Of a stretch of DNA of 64,000 nucleotides, positions 42,984-52,435 are shown in pieces (position 1 is the first letter of the stretch; every line of letters begins with the position of its first letter). The notes under the pieces were generated by a model that made no database searches, was not told where the DNA came from, and saw only the letters and a list, made by a program, of their open reading frames with translations. A program made the position numbers and the translations under genes. The stretch comes from DASQFQ01 sp963730115 (lineage in GTDB: Bacteria; Actinomycetota; Thermoleophilia; Solirubrobacterales; Solirubrobacteraceae): NCBI GenBank assembly GCA_963730115.1, contig CAVSQM010000012.1, positions 620,001 to 684,000 on the forward strand, given 5' to 3'.

Positions 42984-45155
42984 TCACGCTGCGGCCGGCG
43001 CAGCCGGCTCGTGCTCGAGCTTCGGCAGCCGGCTCAGGCGCTTGGGCAGGTACCAGTTGCGCGAGCCGAGCAGCTTCATCGTGGCCGGCAGCAGGACGGC
43101 GCGGATGATCGTCGCGTCGATCAGGATCGCGGCGGCGAGGCCGACGCCGATCTGCTGGGCCAGCTGATCGCTGGCGAGCGCGAACGAGCCGAATACCGCG
43201 ACCATCACGAGCGCCGCGCTCGTCACGACGCCGGCGGTGCTCTTGATGCCGTGGGCGACCGCGTCGTCGTTGCTCATGCCGCGGTCCACGGCCTCGCGGA
43301 TCCGGCTGACGATGAACACGTGGTAGTCCATCGAGAGGCCGAACAGGATCACGAACAGGAAGAGCGGGATCCAGGGCGCGATGCCGCCGACCGACTGGAA
43401 GTCGAGCAGCTGCTCGCCGTGGCCGTCCTGGAAGACGAGCACGAGGATGCCGTAGGCGGCGCCGACCGACAGCAGGTTGAGGACGATCGCCTTGATCGGC
43501 ACGACGATCGAGCGGAACGTGACCAGCAGCAGGATGAACGCGAGCCCGAGCACGAACGCGAACACGAGCGGCGCGCGTGCCGTCAGGTTGTCGATGAAGT
43601 CCTTCGAGCCGGCGGTCACGCCGGTCACCGCGACCTCGGCGCCGGCGAGCTTGCCGACGGTGGCGGGGACGACCTCGGAGCGCAGGACCTCGAGCGAGCG
43701 CTCGGACGCCGCGTCGGTGCCGCTGCCCTGGACCGAGAGCGCGACGACGGCGACGGTCTTGTCGGGGCTGACCTCGACGCTGAAGGGCTCCGAGAGCCGG
43801 CCGCTCGCCAGCGCGCGATCGTGCAGCTGCTGGATCGCGGACTGCACCGGCGCGGCCGTGACGTCGTCGGCCTTGATCACGGTCGTGGCCGGGACGGCGC
43901 CGCCGGGGAAGGCGGCCTGGAGCCGGTCGTAGGTCTGGATGACCGGCTGGCTGCGCGAGTAGCCGTCGTAGCCCGGGTCCTTGAACTGGATGCCGAGCGC
44001 GGGGAGGCTGAGCGCGACGAGCAGGCCGCCGGCCAGCACGGCCGACACGAGCGGGCGCTTGAGGACGCGGGTGAGGACGGCGCCCCACACGCGCGACTCG
44101 CCCTTTGACTGGTGGCGGCGCTTGGTGACCCACGGCACGCGGCCCTTCTCGAGCCAGTTCTTCTGAGCGAGGAACGAGAGCATCGCGGGCAGGAAGGTCA
44201 TCGACCCGAGGACCGCGACGGCGACGACGAGCATCGTGCCGATGCCGAAGCCGACGAAGATCGGGTTGCCGGCGAGCAGCAGCCCGGCCATCGCGGTGAT
44301 CACCGTGAGGCCCGAGATGAGCACGGCACGGCCCGACGTGGCGGCGGCGATCTCGACGGCGGCCTCGGCCGAGTGGCCGCGGTCGCGCTCCTCCATCATG
44401 CGGCGCGAGTAGAACATCGCGTAGTCCACGCCGACGGCGAGGCCGATGATCACCACGAGCTCGGCCACGTCGGACGGGAGCGCGTAGAGCCGGCTGACCG
44501 GCCCGAGCAGGCCGACCGCGGCGGCGACGGCGGTGGCGCCGAGCACCAGCGGGACACCGGCCGCGACGACCGCGCCGAACGCGACGAGCAGGATGATCAG
44601 CAGCAGGGCATACGAGATGCTCTCCGCCTTCTTGCCGTCCTGCTTGTCCTGGGCGGCGATCTCCTTGGCGGCCGACGCCTCGCCGAACTGCTCGACGCGC
44701 ACGTCGTCGTGAGCGGCCTGGACGGCGGCGACGGCGGTGAGCGGACCGTCGACGAGCTTCTCCGCCTGCGCGTCGGTGCCGGCCAGCTCGAAGCTCACGA
44801 GCACCGAGCGGCCGTCCTTGGAGGTCAGCGGGGACTCGATCCCGGTGACACCCTTGATCCGCTCCAGGCGCGTCGTGACGTCACGCACCGCGGCGGTCAC
44901 CTGAAGATCGTCCGCACGCTCGCCCTGCACGAGCACCTGCTCGCCGGCCCGGTCGGGGAAGCCCGCGGCCGCGACGATCTCCTCGCCGCGCTGGGACTCG
45001 CCGCTCCCCCGCGCCGAGTCGTCGAGATCGCTCTGGCCGACCTTGCCGCCGACGACGGTGGCGAGGACGACGAACAGGATCCAGCCGAGGATGGCCGTCT
45101 TGCGGTGCTTGGCGCTCCATCGACCTGCGCGGGCTGCGGGATTGCGGGGCTGCAT
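42984..45155 (-). CDS. MMPL-family RND transporter
   Basis: 723 aa from ATG 45155, with GAGGAGAG upstream. Two repeats of one helix, an extracellular domain and five helices give about 12 segments. VGVDYAMFYSRRMMEER and FGLSMDYHVFIVSRIREA are the paired MMPL motifs with proton-relay Asp. Characterised relatives export lipids or siderophores in mycobacteria; here the substrate is unknown. It is divergent from a TetR gene with two palindromic operators in between. Confidence 0.9.
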   Translation of the reverse strand: MQPRNPAARAGRWSAKHRKTAILGWILFVVLATVVGGKVGQSDLDDSARGSGESQRGEEIVAAAGFPDRAGEQVLVQGERADDLQVTAAVRDVTTRLERIKGVTGIESPLTSKDGRSVLVSFELAGTDAQAEKLVDGPLTAVAAVQAAHDDVRVEQFGEASAAKEIAAQDKQDGKKAESISYALLLIILLVAFGAVVAAGVPLVLGATAVAAAVGLLGPVSRLYALPSDVAELVVIIGLAVGVDYAMFYSRRMMEERDRGHSAEAAVEIAAATSGRAVLISGLTVITAMAGLLLAGNPIFVGFGIGTMLVVAVAVLGSMTFLPAMLSFLAQKNWLEKGRVPWVTKRRHQSKGESRVWGAVLTRVLKRPLVSAVLAGGLLVALSLPALGIQFKDPGYDGYSRSQPVIQTYDRLQAAFPGGAVPATTVIKADDVTAAPVQSAIQQLHDRALASGRLSEPFSVEVSPDKTVAVVALSVQGSGTDAASERSLEVLRSEVVPATVGKLAGAEVAVTGVTAGSKDFIDNLTARAPLVFAFVLGLAFILLLVTFRSIVVPIKAIVLNLLSVGAAYGILVLVFQDGHGEQLLDFQSVGGIAPWIPLFLFVILFGLSMDYHVFIVSRIREAVDRGMSNDDAVAHGIKSTAGVVTSAALVMVAVFGSFALASDQLAQQIGVGLAAAILIDATIIRAVLLPATMKLLGSRNWYLPKRLSRLPKLEHEPAAPAAA

Positions 45156-45177
45156 CGAGCTCTCCTCGGTCGCGATT

Positions 45178-45213
45178 CTTACGGTGTAAGGCACTCTAGC
45201 CTTACGCTGTAAG
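45178..45213. promoter_or_regulatory. Two TetR-type palindromes between MMPL and TetR genes
   Basis: CTTACGGTGTAAG (45178-45190) and CTTACGCTGTAAG (45201-45213) are both perfect 5+3+5 palindromes differing by one base, with starts 23 bp apart (about two helical turns). This is a typical paired operator for a TetR repressor bound as a dimer of dimers. It lies 23 bases before the MMPL start. Confidence 0.75.
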
Positions 45214-45249
45214 ATGCGGCAAGTGGGGTAAACCGAACCGCCCGAGAAA

Positions 45250-45921
45250 ATGCGATCCGATCCAGCCACCGACACCCGAGCACCGCTGAGCAGAGAGCTC
45301 GTGCTGCAGACCGCCGTGACGCTCGCCGATCGTCACGGCATCGAGTGGCTGTCGATGCGCAAGCTCGCCGAGGAGCTGCGCGTCGCCGCGATGTCGCTCT
45401 ACTACTACTTCCCGAACAAGCTGGCGCTGGTCGACGGGATGATCGACATCGTCTTCGGCGAGATCGAGCCGCCGTCGCTCGACCTCGACTGGAAGACCGC
45501 GATGCGACGCCGCGCCGTCTCGACCCGCGACGCGCTCAACCGCCACCGCTGGGCGGTCGGCCTGATGGAGGGGCGCTCGACCCACGGGGAGGCGAACCTC
45601 CGGCTCCACGACGCGGTGCTCGGCTGCCTGCGCGCGGCCGGCTTCTCGCTGGAGATGACCGTCCACGCCTATTCCGTCCAGGACGCCTACATCTACGGGT
45701 TCGCGCTGCAGGAGCAGGACATGTCGCCCGAGAGCGCGGAGGACTTCGCGGCGGTGGCGGAGCAGCAGATGCAGGACTACGCAGCCGTCCTGGCGGACTA
45801 TCCCCACCTCGTCGAGGTCGTCGGCGGATACGTCGCGAAGGCCGGCTACGACTACGGCACCGAGTTCCTGTTCGGGCTCGACCTCATCCTCGCCGGCCTC
45901 GAGACCCTCAGAGACGCCTGA
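45250..45921 (+). CDS. TetR-family regulator (TetR_C_1 type)
   Basis: 223 aa. HTH in RKLAEELRVAAMSLYYYFPN near residues 37-56; the C-terminal part (YSVQDAYIYGFALQEQD, then FLFGLDLILAGLE) matches the TetR_C_1 ligand-binding domain of tetracycline-type regulators. It is the presumed repressor of the divergent MMPL exporter and itself through the palindromes at 45178-45213. Confidence 0.9.
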   Translation: MRSDPATDTRAPLSRELVLQTAVTLADRHGIEWLSMRKLAEELRVAAMSLYYYFPNKLALVDGMIDIVFGEIEPPSLDLDWKTAMRRRAVSTRDALNRHRWAVGLMEGRSTHGEANLRLHDAVLGCLRAAGFSLEMTVHAYSVQDAYIYGFALQEQDMSPESAEDFAAVAEQQMQDYAAVLADYPHLVEVVGGYVAKAGYDYGTEFLFGLDLILAGLETLRDA

Positions 45922-46001
45922 TCGCATCGGTAGCGCCGGCCCGCAAGTTGGGCAGCGCCTGCCGATGCGCGCCCGGCGCCGGGCCGGGGAGAGTCGCGCG
46001 C

Positions 46002-47918
46002 ATGATGAACCACCTCCCCCCTCCCCAGGTGTTCCCTGCGATCGCGGCGGCAGCGGTCGCCGCCGCGCTCGCCCTCGTCGCGCCGCCGGGCGCGCATGCC
46101 GCGCAGCCGGTCCCCGACGCCGAGATCTTCGCCACCAACAACACCGCGGTGATCACCGACCCCGACGACCCGCGGCTGGACGACCGGCTCGGGCGCTTCG
46201 CGCGCGTCGCCACCCGGATCGTGCGCGAGGGCGGCGGCGCGCCGCGCGGCTCGGAGCTGCTCGACGGCGTGTTCTTCTCCTCTGACTTCGGCACGACGAC
46301 CTTCGAGCGCTCGCGCCGCTTCGACGTCGACCGCGTCGACAGCGCCGAGCTGCAGGAGATCGCCGAGACGATCGGCACCCGCTTCCACCAGGAGTCCGTG
46401 CTCACGTTCGACAACCTCGACGCGGGCGATCCCGCGGTCGACGCGATCGAGCTCGAGGTGCCGGGCGTCACCGCCGACGCGCTCCGCGACGGCCTGCTCG
46501 CCGATCAGGACGCGGCCGCTCGGCTGTTCGGCGGCTCGGTCACGCTCGACGGGCGGCTGATCCTGATCGCCGACCTTGCCGACGAGGAGTTCGCCCGCGC
46601 CTTCGCCGAGTCGATCGGCGGCGACCTGAGCCGCGCGGTGACGCGTCACGGCGACCGCGAGTTCGTCGACGCGCCGGCGCCGCCTCCGTTCGAGGTCCGC
46701 CATCGCACGCTGCTCGTCACGGGCGGCGCGGCCGATGAGCAGATCGCGCTCAAGCTCACCGCGAATGCCCTGACCGTCGACCTCGACGGCGACGGGGCGG
46801 TCGACTACACGACCCGGCGCAGCGCGCTGAAGCGGGTCAGCGTCGACGGCGGTGGCGGCCAGGACACGCTGACCTACACGTCCTCGACGCCCAACCGCGA
46901 CTTCGAGGTCTCCGCCGCACGCGGGCGCGCACGCGCCGACGGCGGCGTGCCGGTCGCGCTCGACCGCGTCGAGCGGCTCGACCTCGCCGCGCCGGGCGGC
47001 CCCGGCCGCGTCGATGTCGGCGACCTCTCGTGGACGACGCTGCAGGAGCTGCACGGCGCCTTCGGCCAGACCCGCCTGGCGGGCACGCCGGATCGCGACT
47101 TCGTCGACATGTTCACGTTCGCCGGCGGCCCCGTGTCGGTGATCGGGCTGCCGGTCTTCGTCCAGATCGACGACGCGGGCCCGACCGACACGTTGCGCCT
47201 CGACGGCCGGGGCGGCGACGACCAGCTGAGCGGCTCCTCCCTCCCGGCGAACGGGCTCCGGCTGACGGTCGACGGCGGTGACGGCGGCGACGTCATCTTC
47301 GGCGGCAGCGGCGACGACGTGCTGCTCGGCGGCGACGAGTTCGACGACGTGACGCCGAACAAGGGCGACGACTTCGTCGACCTCGGCGGCGCCCCCGACC
47401 GCACGAGCTGGAAGCCCGGCGACGGCAACGATCGAGTCGAGGGCCGCGGCGGGCACGACTCGCTGTTCTTCCTCGGCAGCGCCGACCCCGAGGCGTTCGA
47501 GCTCTCGCGCGACGGCCGCGGCGTGCGCCTGCTGCGCGACGTCGGGGCGATCGAGATGGACCTCGACGGCGTCGAGGAGATCGACACGCTCGCGCTCGGC
47601 GGAGCGGACACGTTCGCGGTCGGCGACCTCACCGGCACGCCGGTGGACCTCGTCGACGTCAGCCTCGCGCCGTCGTTCGGCAGCCCGGGCGGAGACGGCC
47701 AGGCGGATCGCGTGCAGGTGGCCGGCACCGATCGCGCGGATGCGATCACGGTCGCGGGCAGCCGCGGCACCGCGCGGCTGACGGGCCTGTCGGCGACGGT
47801 CAACATCACCCACGCCGAGGTGGCCGCCGACACGCTCGCGGTCGACACGCGCGGCGGGCAGGACACGGTCGACAGCGCCGGACTGGCGCCCGACACGATC
47901 CAGCTCAGCGTCGACTAG
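46002..47918 (+). CDS. Secreted RTX-like repeat protein
   Basis: 638 aa with a signal peptide (about 1-35, ending GAHAAQ). Residues 35-230 form an unrecognised N-terminal domain. Residues about 420-455 carry the Ca2+-binding glycine-rich nonapeptides (GGDGGDVIFGGSGDDVLLGG). The rest is Asp-rich beta-roll-like sequence (GDGNDRVEGRGGHDSL). In other bacteria RTX proteins leave by type I secretion, but here a Sec signal is present. Its end overlaps the convergent LuxR gene by 14 bases. Confidence 0.78.
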   Translation: MMNHLPPPQVFPAIAAAAVAAALALVAPPGAHAAQPVPDAEIFATNNTAVITDPDDPRLDDRLGRFARVATRIVREGGGAPRGSELLDGVFFSSDFGTTTFERSRRFDVDRVDSAELQEIAETIGTRFHQESVLTFDNLDAGDPAVDAIELEVPGVTADALRDGLLADQDAAARLFGGSVTLDGRLILIADLADEEFARAFAESIGGDLSRAVTRHGDREFVDAPAPPPFEVRHRTLLVTGGAADEQIALKLTANALTVDLDGDGAVDYTTRRSALKRVSVDGGGGQDTLTYTSSTPNRDFEVSAARGRARADGGVPVALDRVERLDLAAPGGPGRVDVGDLSWTTLQELHGAFGQTRLAGTPDRDFVDMFTFAGGPVSVIGLPVFVQIDDAGPTDTLRLDGRGGDDQLSGSSLPANGLRLTVDGGDGGDVIFGGSGDDVLLGGDEFDDVTPNKGDDFVDLGGAPDRTSWKPGDGNDRVEGRGGHDSLFFLGSADPEAFELSRDGRGVRLLRDVGAIEMDLDGVEEIDTLALGGADTFAVGDLTGTPVDLVDVSLAPSFGSPGGDGQADRVQVAGTDRADAITVAGSRGTARLTGLSATVNITHAEVAADTLAVDTRGGQDTVDSAGLAPDTIQLSVD

Positions 47919-50535
47919 GTGCGGCAGGGCCGGCGGCGTGCTCGCCGCCGGCCCCGACGCCGAGCCGCTGGGCGGCGCCGGCGGCCTCGTGGCGCGACGA
48001 GACGCCGAGCTTCTCCAGCACCGCCGCGACGTGGTGGTCGACCGTGCGCACCGACAGCACAAGCCGCTCCGCGATCTGCGCGTTCGTGAGCCCTTCGCTG
48101 AGGAGCTCGAGCACGTCCAGCTGGCGCTGGGTGAGGCCGGCCGGGTTGGCGCGCGTGGCCGCGCGCGGGCCGCGCCCCGCGGGCATCCCGGCGGCCCGCA
48201 GCGTCGCGCGCACGCGCGCGGCCGCGCCCGCGGCGTCCATGACGTCGAGGATCCGGAGGCCGTCGGCGACCCGGCTCGCGTCGCCGGACCCGGTCAGCTC
48301 GAGCGCCTGCTCGTACGGGTCGCCCGCGGCCGCCCAGCCGGTGGCGGCCGCCCGCCAATCGCCGCGCAGGCCCGCCGCCCACGGCTCCGGGCAGCCGGCG
48401 AACGGCTCGGCCGGCAGGCCGGCGCGCGCGAGATAGCGCTCCAACTCGGCGCGGAACGGCGCGGCGCCGGGGTGTGCGAGCCGCGGCGCGAGCGAGGACG
48501 CGACGCGCTCGGCGATGTCCGGCCGGCCGGTCAGCCACGCGAACTCGACGTAGGCCAGGCCCGCGTACGCGACGCCGAGCAGCAGCCGCTGGCGCTGGGC
48601 GCCGTCCCACGCCCCGGCCAGCAGGCCGCCGGCCGCGGGGTCGCCGCGCCGCGCCAGCGCCCGGCCGAGCCAGGGCACGCTGTAGGCGAACAGCATGCCC
48701 GGGTCCTCGACGCCGTGGACGAGCTCGCGGAGGCCCGCGAGCGCGCCGTCGAGGTCGCCGCGGCGCAGCTGCAGCACGCGCCGGTGCAGCTCGAGGTTGT
48801 AGGCGTGCGACCAGAACCCGCGCTCGCGGGCGAACGGCAGGCCCTCGGCGATGCAGGCGTCCAGCTCGTCGAGCCGCGCCTCGCGGTAGAGCAGCTCCGC
48901 GACGTTGCAGTAGCCGCGGGCGGCGACCTCGTGGTGGGCCTCGACCAGGGCGATCTCGACGCTGTCGCGGACCAGCCGCAGGCCGCCGGGGTCGCCGCGC
49001 TCGACCGCCGCGACGCCGAGGTAGTTGAGCGCGAGCGCGGCGAGGTCACCGCGATCGGCGCGCAGCGCGAGCTCGCGCGCGGGCTCGAGCATGCCGGTCG
49101 CCCGCTCGAACTCGTCGGTGAGCGCGAGGATCGCGCCGCGGTGCAGCGACGCCGACGCGAGCGCGGCGGCGTCGCCCGACGGTTCGAGGATCGCCACCGC
49201 CCGGTCCGCGCACTCCTCGGCCTCGACCGTCTCGCCCGCCATGAACAGGTGGCGCGAGCAGCGCACGAGGCAGTGGGCGACGGCGACCGAGTCGCCGAGC
49301 TGCTCGTACAGCTCGGCCGCCGCCCGCGCGGCGTCCACCGCCTCGCGGAAGCGATGCGCGTTGTAGAGCTCCCAGCCGTAGTCGTCGAGCAGGGCGGCCC
49401 GCTCGCGCTCGCCGAGCTCGGGCAGGTGGGGGCGGACCGACTCGAGGTGCGCGAGCGCCTGGCGGTGCGACCCGGCTCGCGCCGCCTCGCGCGCGGCGTC
49501 CGGGCCGACGGCGAGGACGGTCTCGACGTCGCCCGCCTCGACGGCGAAGTGCATCAGGCTCGCGCGGTCGGGCCGCTCCTGCTGCTGGAGCGCACGCAGC
49601 ACCTCCGCGTTCAGGCGCCGCCGCGCGAGCGCCGGCAGGCTGCGCTCGATCGCCCGCCGCGCCAGCTCGTGGCGGAAGCCGAGATGGCTCGCAGAGACCT
49701 CGAGCACTCCGGCGAGCTCGGCCTCCGCGAGCGTGTCGATGCGGTCGCCGAGCAGGTCGCCGGCGAGCTCGAAGCGGATGCGCGAGGGCACGACGGAGAG
49801 CTGCTCGAGTGCCTCGCGGCAGCCCGGGCCGAGGCGGCGGACGCGGGCGAGCACCGCCTCGACGACGGTCGCGGGGACGGCGTCGGCCGGCGAGGCCAGC
49901 ACCTCGGTGACGAAGAACGGGTTGCCGTCGGTGACGCGGTGCACGGCGTCGGCGTCGGCGCCGGTGCTCGCCGCCAGCTGCCCCACCGCGGTGCGCGACA
50001 GCGGCGGCAGCGCCAGCCTCCGCACCGGGCAGCCGGCCAGGGCGCCCAGCAGGCGCTGCAGCGGGTGCGACGGGCCGAGCTCGTCGTCGCGGAAGCTCAG
50101 GACGAGGACGGCGGGCACCGGCTCGATCCGCCGCGCCACGTAGCCGAGCACGTCGAGCGTCGCGTCGTCGGCCCAGTGGACGTCCTCGACGGCGAGCACC
50201 GTCGGCGGCGCGACGGCGAGCTCGGCCATGACCGCGCTGAAGACGCGGTCGACGGGCCGGCCCTCGGCGAACGCCTCCGCCAGCGGGCCGCCGGACTCGA
50301 GCGCGGCGTCACGCAGCGGGCCCAGCGTTCGCGGCGTCGTCAGGTCGTCGCACGACGACAGCAGCAGGCGCGCGCGGCCGGCCGCCGTTCGCGTGAAGGC
50401 GCGGACCACGCTCGTCTTGCCGATGCCGGCCCCGCCGCTGACGAGCACGACGGACCCGTGGCCCGCGGCGGCATCCTCGACGGCGCCGTTCAGTGCGGCG
50501 AGCGTGTCGTCGCGCTCGAGCAGGACCTGGTCCAT
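47905..50535 (-). CDS. LAL-type LuxR regulator with AAA/STAND ATPase
   Basis: 876 aa from ATG 50535. Walker A SGGAGIGKTS near residues 31-40 and Walker B VLAVEDVHWADD lead a STAND-type ATPase. A long TPR-like helical region (about 380-790) precedes the LuxR HTH at the C-terminus (LTQRQLDVLELLSEGLTNAQ, then ERLVLSVRTVDHHVAAVLEK). Such LAL regulators are large, ATP-dependent activators, often of secondary metabolism or catabolism. The target is unknown; the divergent glycosyltransferase gene is the nearest candidate. Confidence 0.9.
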   Translation of the reverse strand: MDQVLLERDDTLAALNGAVEDAAAGHGSVVLVSGGAGIGKTSVVRAFTRTAAGRARLLLSSCDDLTTPRTLGPLRDAALESGGPLAEAFAEGRPVDRVFSAVMAELAVAPPTVLAVEDVHWADDATLDVLGYVARRIEPVPAVLVLSFRDDELGPSHPLQRLLGALAGCPVRRLALPPLSRTAVGQLAASTGADADAVHRVTDGNPFFVTEVLASPADAVPATVVEAVLARVRRLGPGCREALEQLSVVPSRIRFELAGDLLGDRIDTLAEAELAGVLEVSASHLGFRHELARRAIERSLPALARRRLNAEVLRALQQQERPDRASLMHFAVEAGDVETVLAVGPDAAREAARAGSHRQALAHLESVRPHLPELGERERAALLDDYGWELYNAHRFREAVDAARAAAELYEQLGDSVAVAHCLVRCSRHLFMAGETVEAEECADRAVAILEPSGDAAALASASLHRGAILALTDEFERATGMLEPARELALRADRGDLAALALNYLGVAAVERGDPGGLRLVRDSVEIALVEAHHEVAARGYCNVAELLYREARLDELDACIAEGLPFARERGFWSHAYNLELHRRVLQLRRGDLDGALAGLRELVHGVEDPGMLFAYSVPWLGRALARRGDPAAGGLLAGAWDGAQRQRLLLGVAYAGLAYVEFAWLTGRPDIAERVASSLAPRLAHPGAAPFRAELERYLARAGLPAEPFAGCPEPWAAGLRGDWRAAATGWAAAGDPYEQALELTGSGDASRVADGLRILDVMDAAGAAARVRATLRAAGMPAGRGPRAATRANPAGLTQRQLDVLELLSEGLTNAQIAERLVLSVRTVDHHVAAVLEKLGVSSRHEAAGAAQRLGVGAGGEHAAGPAAPSRR

Positions 50536-50625
50536 CACGACGAATGGTCCCACCCTAGGTAGCCGGGCACGCAAAATGGGCACCCGCTGCCGATTCGCGG
50601 CGGGCCGCGAGGGCCTAGAAATCAC

Positions 50626-51807
50626 ATGGACATGCGGGTCCTCTTCGCCTCCACCCAGAGCGCCGGCCACTTCGCGCCGCTGATCCCGTTCGCCCAGACG
50701 TGCCGCGACGCCGGGCACGACGTGCTCGTCGCGGGGCCGCCGGCGGTCGCGGAGCTCGCCTACCGCGCCGCGCTGCCGTACGAGCCCGTGGCCGCCGCCG
50801 ACCCGGAGCGACTGGCGCACGTGGGCGAGATGATGGCCGGCCGGTTCGGCTTCGAGCGCATCGCGATCGCGACGACCGAGCTGTTCGTCGGCTCACACGC
50901 GCGGGCGGCGCTCCCGGACATGCTGCGACTCGTCGAGCGCTGGCGGCCGGACGTCATCGCGCGCGAGACCGCCGAGGTCGCGTCGCTCGTGGCCGCCGAG
51001 GCCTACGGCGTCCCCGACGTCCGCGTCGGGATCGCGCTCGCGACGCCCTACGAGGACTGGTGGCTCGCGATGGCCTCCGGGGCGGTCGACGAGCTGCGGG
51101 CGAAGGTCGGCGTCGCGGGCGACCCCGGCGCGGACCGGGCGCGCCGCGCGCCGGTGCTGACCCAGGTGCCGATGCGGCTCGACGAGCACCAGGGCGAGGT
51201 CCCGGCGTTCGTACGCCGCTATCGCGTGCCCACGCCGAGCTACGCGGGTCCTCCGCCGGACTGGTGGGACGACGCCACGGCGCCGCTCGTGCCCGTGTCC
51301 TTCGGCACGGTCGTCCCGACCGACGGCCACTTCCCCGGCCTCTACCGGAACGTCATCGACGCCTTGGCCGAGCTGCGCGCGCGGGTGCTCGTGACCGTCG
51401 GCCGCCACGCCGACCCCGCCGAGCTCGGCCCGCTGCCGCCCAACGTCCACGTCGAGCGCTGGGTGGCGCAGGCGAGCGTGATGCCGCACGCGGCGGCGAT
51501 GGTGGCCCACGGTGGCGCCGGGACGACCCTGGCCGCGCTCGTGGCCGGCGTCCCGCTCGTCCTCCTGCCGCTGTCCGCCGACCAGCCGATCAACGCCCGC
51601 CGGGTCGCCGAGCTCGGCGCGGGCCTGTCGCTCGACGGCGGCGCGGCCGGCGTACCGCGGCTCGCCGCGGCCGTCTCCCGCCTGCTGGAGGAGCCTTGTT
51701 ACCGCGCGGCGGCACGACGCGTCGCCGCCGAGGCCGCCACGCTCGCACCCGTCTCGGAGGCGGCCGTGGACCTGAGCGCGATCGCGCAGCTCCTGCGCGC
51801 CGCCTGA
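50626..51807 (+). CDS. GT1-family (macrolide/MGT-like) glycosyltransferase
   Basis: 393 aa, GT-B fold. FASTQSAGHFAPLIPFAQ starts the acceptor-binding half. Donor binding is in ERWVAQASVMPHAAAMVAHG then GAGTTLAALVAGVPLVLLPL, ending ADQPINARR, the signature of UGT/GT1 enzymes. These attach sugars from NDP-sugars to small molecules. Acceptor unknown. The divergent LAL regulator 90 bases upstream may control it. Confidence 0.87.
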   Translation: MDMRVLFASTQSAGHFAPLIPFAQTCRDAGHDVLVAGPPAVAELAYRAALPYEPVAAADPERLAHVGEMMAGRFGFERIAIATTELFVGSHARAALPDMLRLVERWRPDVIARETAEVASLVAAEAYGVPDVRVGIALATPYEDWWLAMASGAVDELRAKVGVAGDPGADRARRAPVLTQVPMRLDEHQGEVPAFVRRYRVPTPSYAGPPPDWWDDATAPLVPVSFGTVVPTDGHFPGLYRNVIDALAELRARVLVTVGRHADPAELGPLPPNVHVERWVAQASVMPHAAAMVAHGGAGTTLAALVAGVPLVLLPLSADQPINARRVAELGAGLSLDGGAAGVPRLAAAVSRLLEEPCYRAAARRVAAEAATLAPVSEAAVDLSAIAQLLRAA

Positions 51808-51811
51808 GCGG

Positions 51812-52387
51812 CTACGCGCCGCCTCGGCGCGCGAGCCCGAACGGATTCCCCTCGGAGTCCTTGCAGATCGCCCATGCCTCGCCGGGGTGGACCACGCTCC
51901 CGCCCAGCGCCTCGACCCGCTCGAGCGCCTCGGCGATCTCGGTGACCGCGAAGTAGGGCAGCGAGAAGGTGTCGCCGGGGCCGCGGCCGCGAGCGTGGAC
52001 ACCGACCGCCGGCTCGCCGTGTGTCTGCCAGCCCTCTCCCTCCCCCGCCCGGCGCGCCTCCAGCTCCACGCCGAGCAAGCCCGACCAGAAGCGCCGGGCG
52101 CGCTCGGCGTCGTCGGCCGGGAACTCGGTCAGCGACGCGCCGGCGGCCGGCGCCGCCGCTTCGAGCAGCGACGGCGCGAGGATCGAGTCGACTGCGCCCG
52201 TGACCCGCAGCCCGACGAGCCGGCCGTAGTGGTCGAGGTCCAGCACGAGGCCGTCGAGCGCGGGGATGGCGTCGGCCGCCTCCAGCTCGTCGAGCGCCAC
52301 CGAGTCGCGGACCTCGGGCGGCTCCCCGACCACGAGCGCCACGTACGCCTCACCCGACGGGTGCAAGGTGACCGCGATCTGCGCCAT
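51812..52387 (-). CDS. DUF2283-VOC fusion protein
   Basis: 191 aa from ATG 52387 (alternative GTG 52393). Residues 1-75 look like a DUF2283 domain (ALDGLVLDLDHYGRLVGLRV), and the rest is a VOC module (AERARRFWSGLLGVELEARR, closing CKDSEGNPFGLARR). The C-terminal VOC metal Glu position reads differently, so metal binding is uncertain. The combination is unusual. It overlaps nothing and lies four bases after the convergent glycosyltransferase stop. Confidence 0.7.
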   Translation of the reverse strand: MAQIAVTLHPSGEAYVALVVGEPPEVRDSVALDELEAADAIPALDGLVLDLDHYGRLVGLRVTGAVDSILAPSLLEAAAPAAGASLTEFPADDAERARRFWSGLLGVELEARRAGEGEGWQTHGEPAVGVHARGRGPGDTFSLPYFAVTEIAEALERVEALGGSVVHPGEAWAICKDSEGNPFGLARRGGA

Positions 52388-52435
52388 CGGCACGATGCTC
52401 GCAGGTCGCCTCCACGTCGGGGTTGCGGGCAGCCG

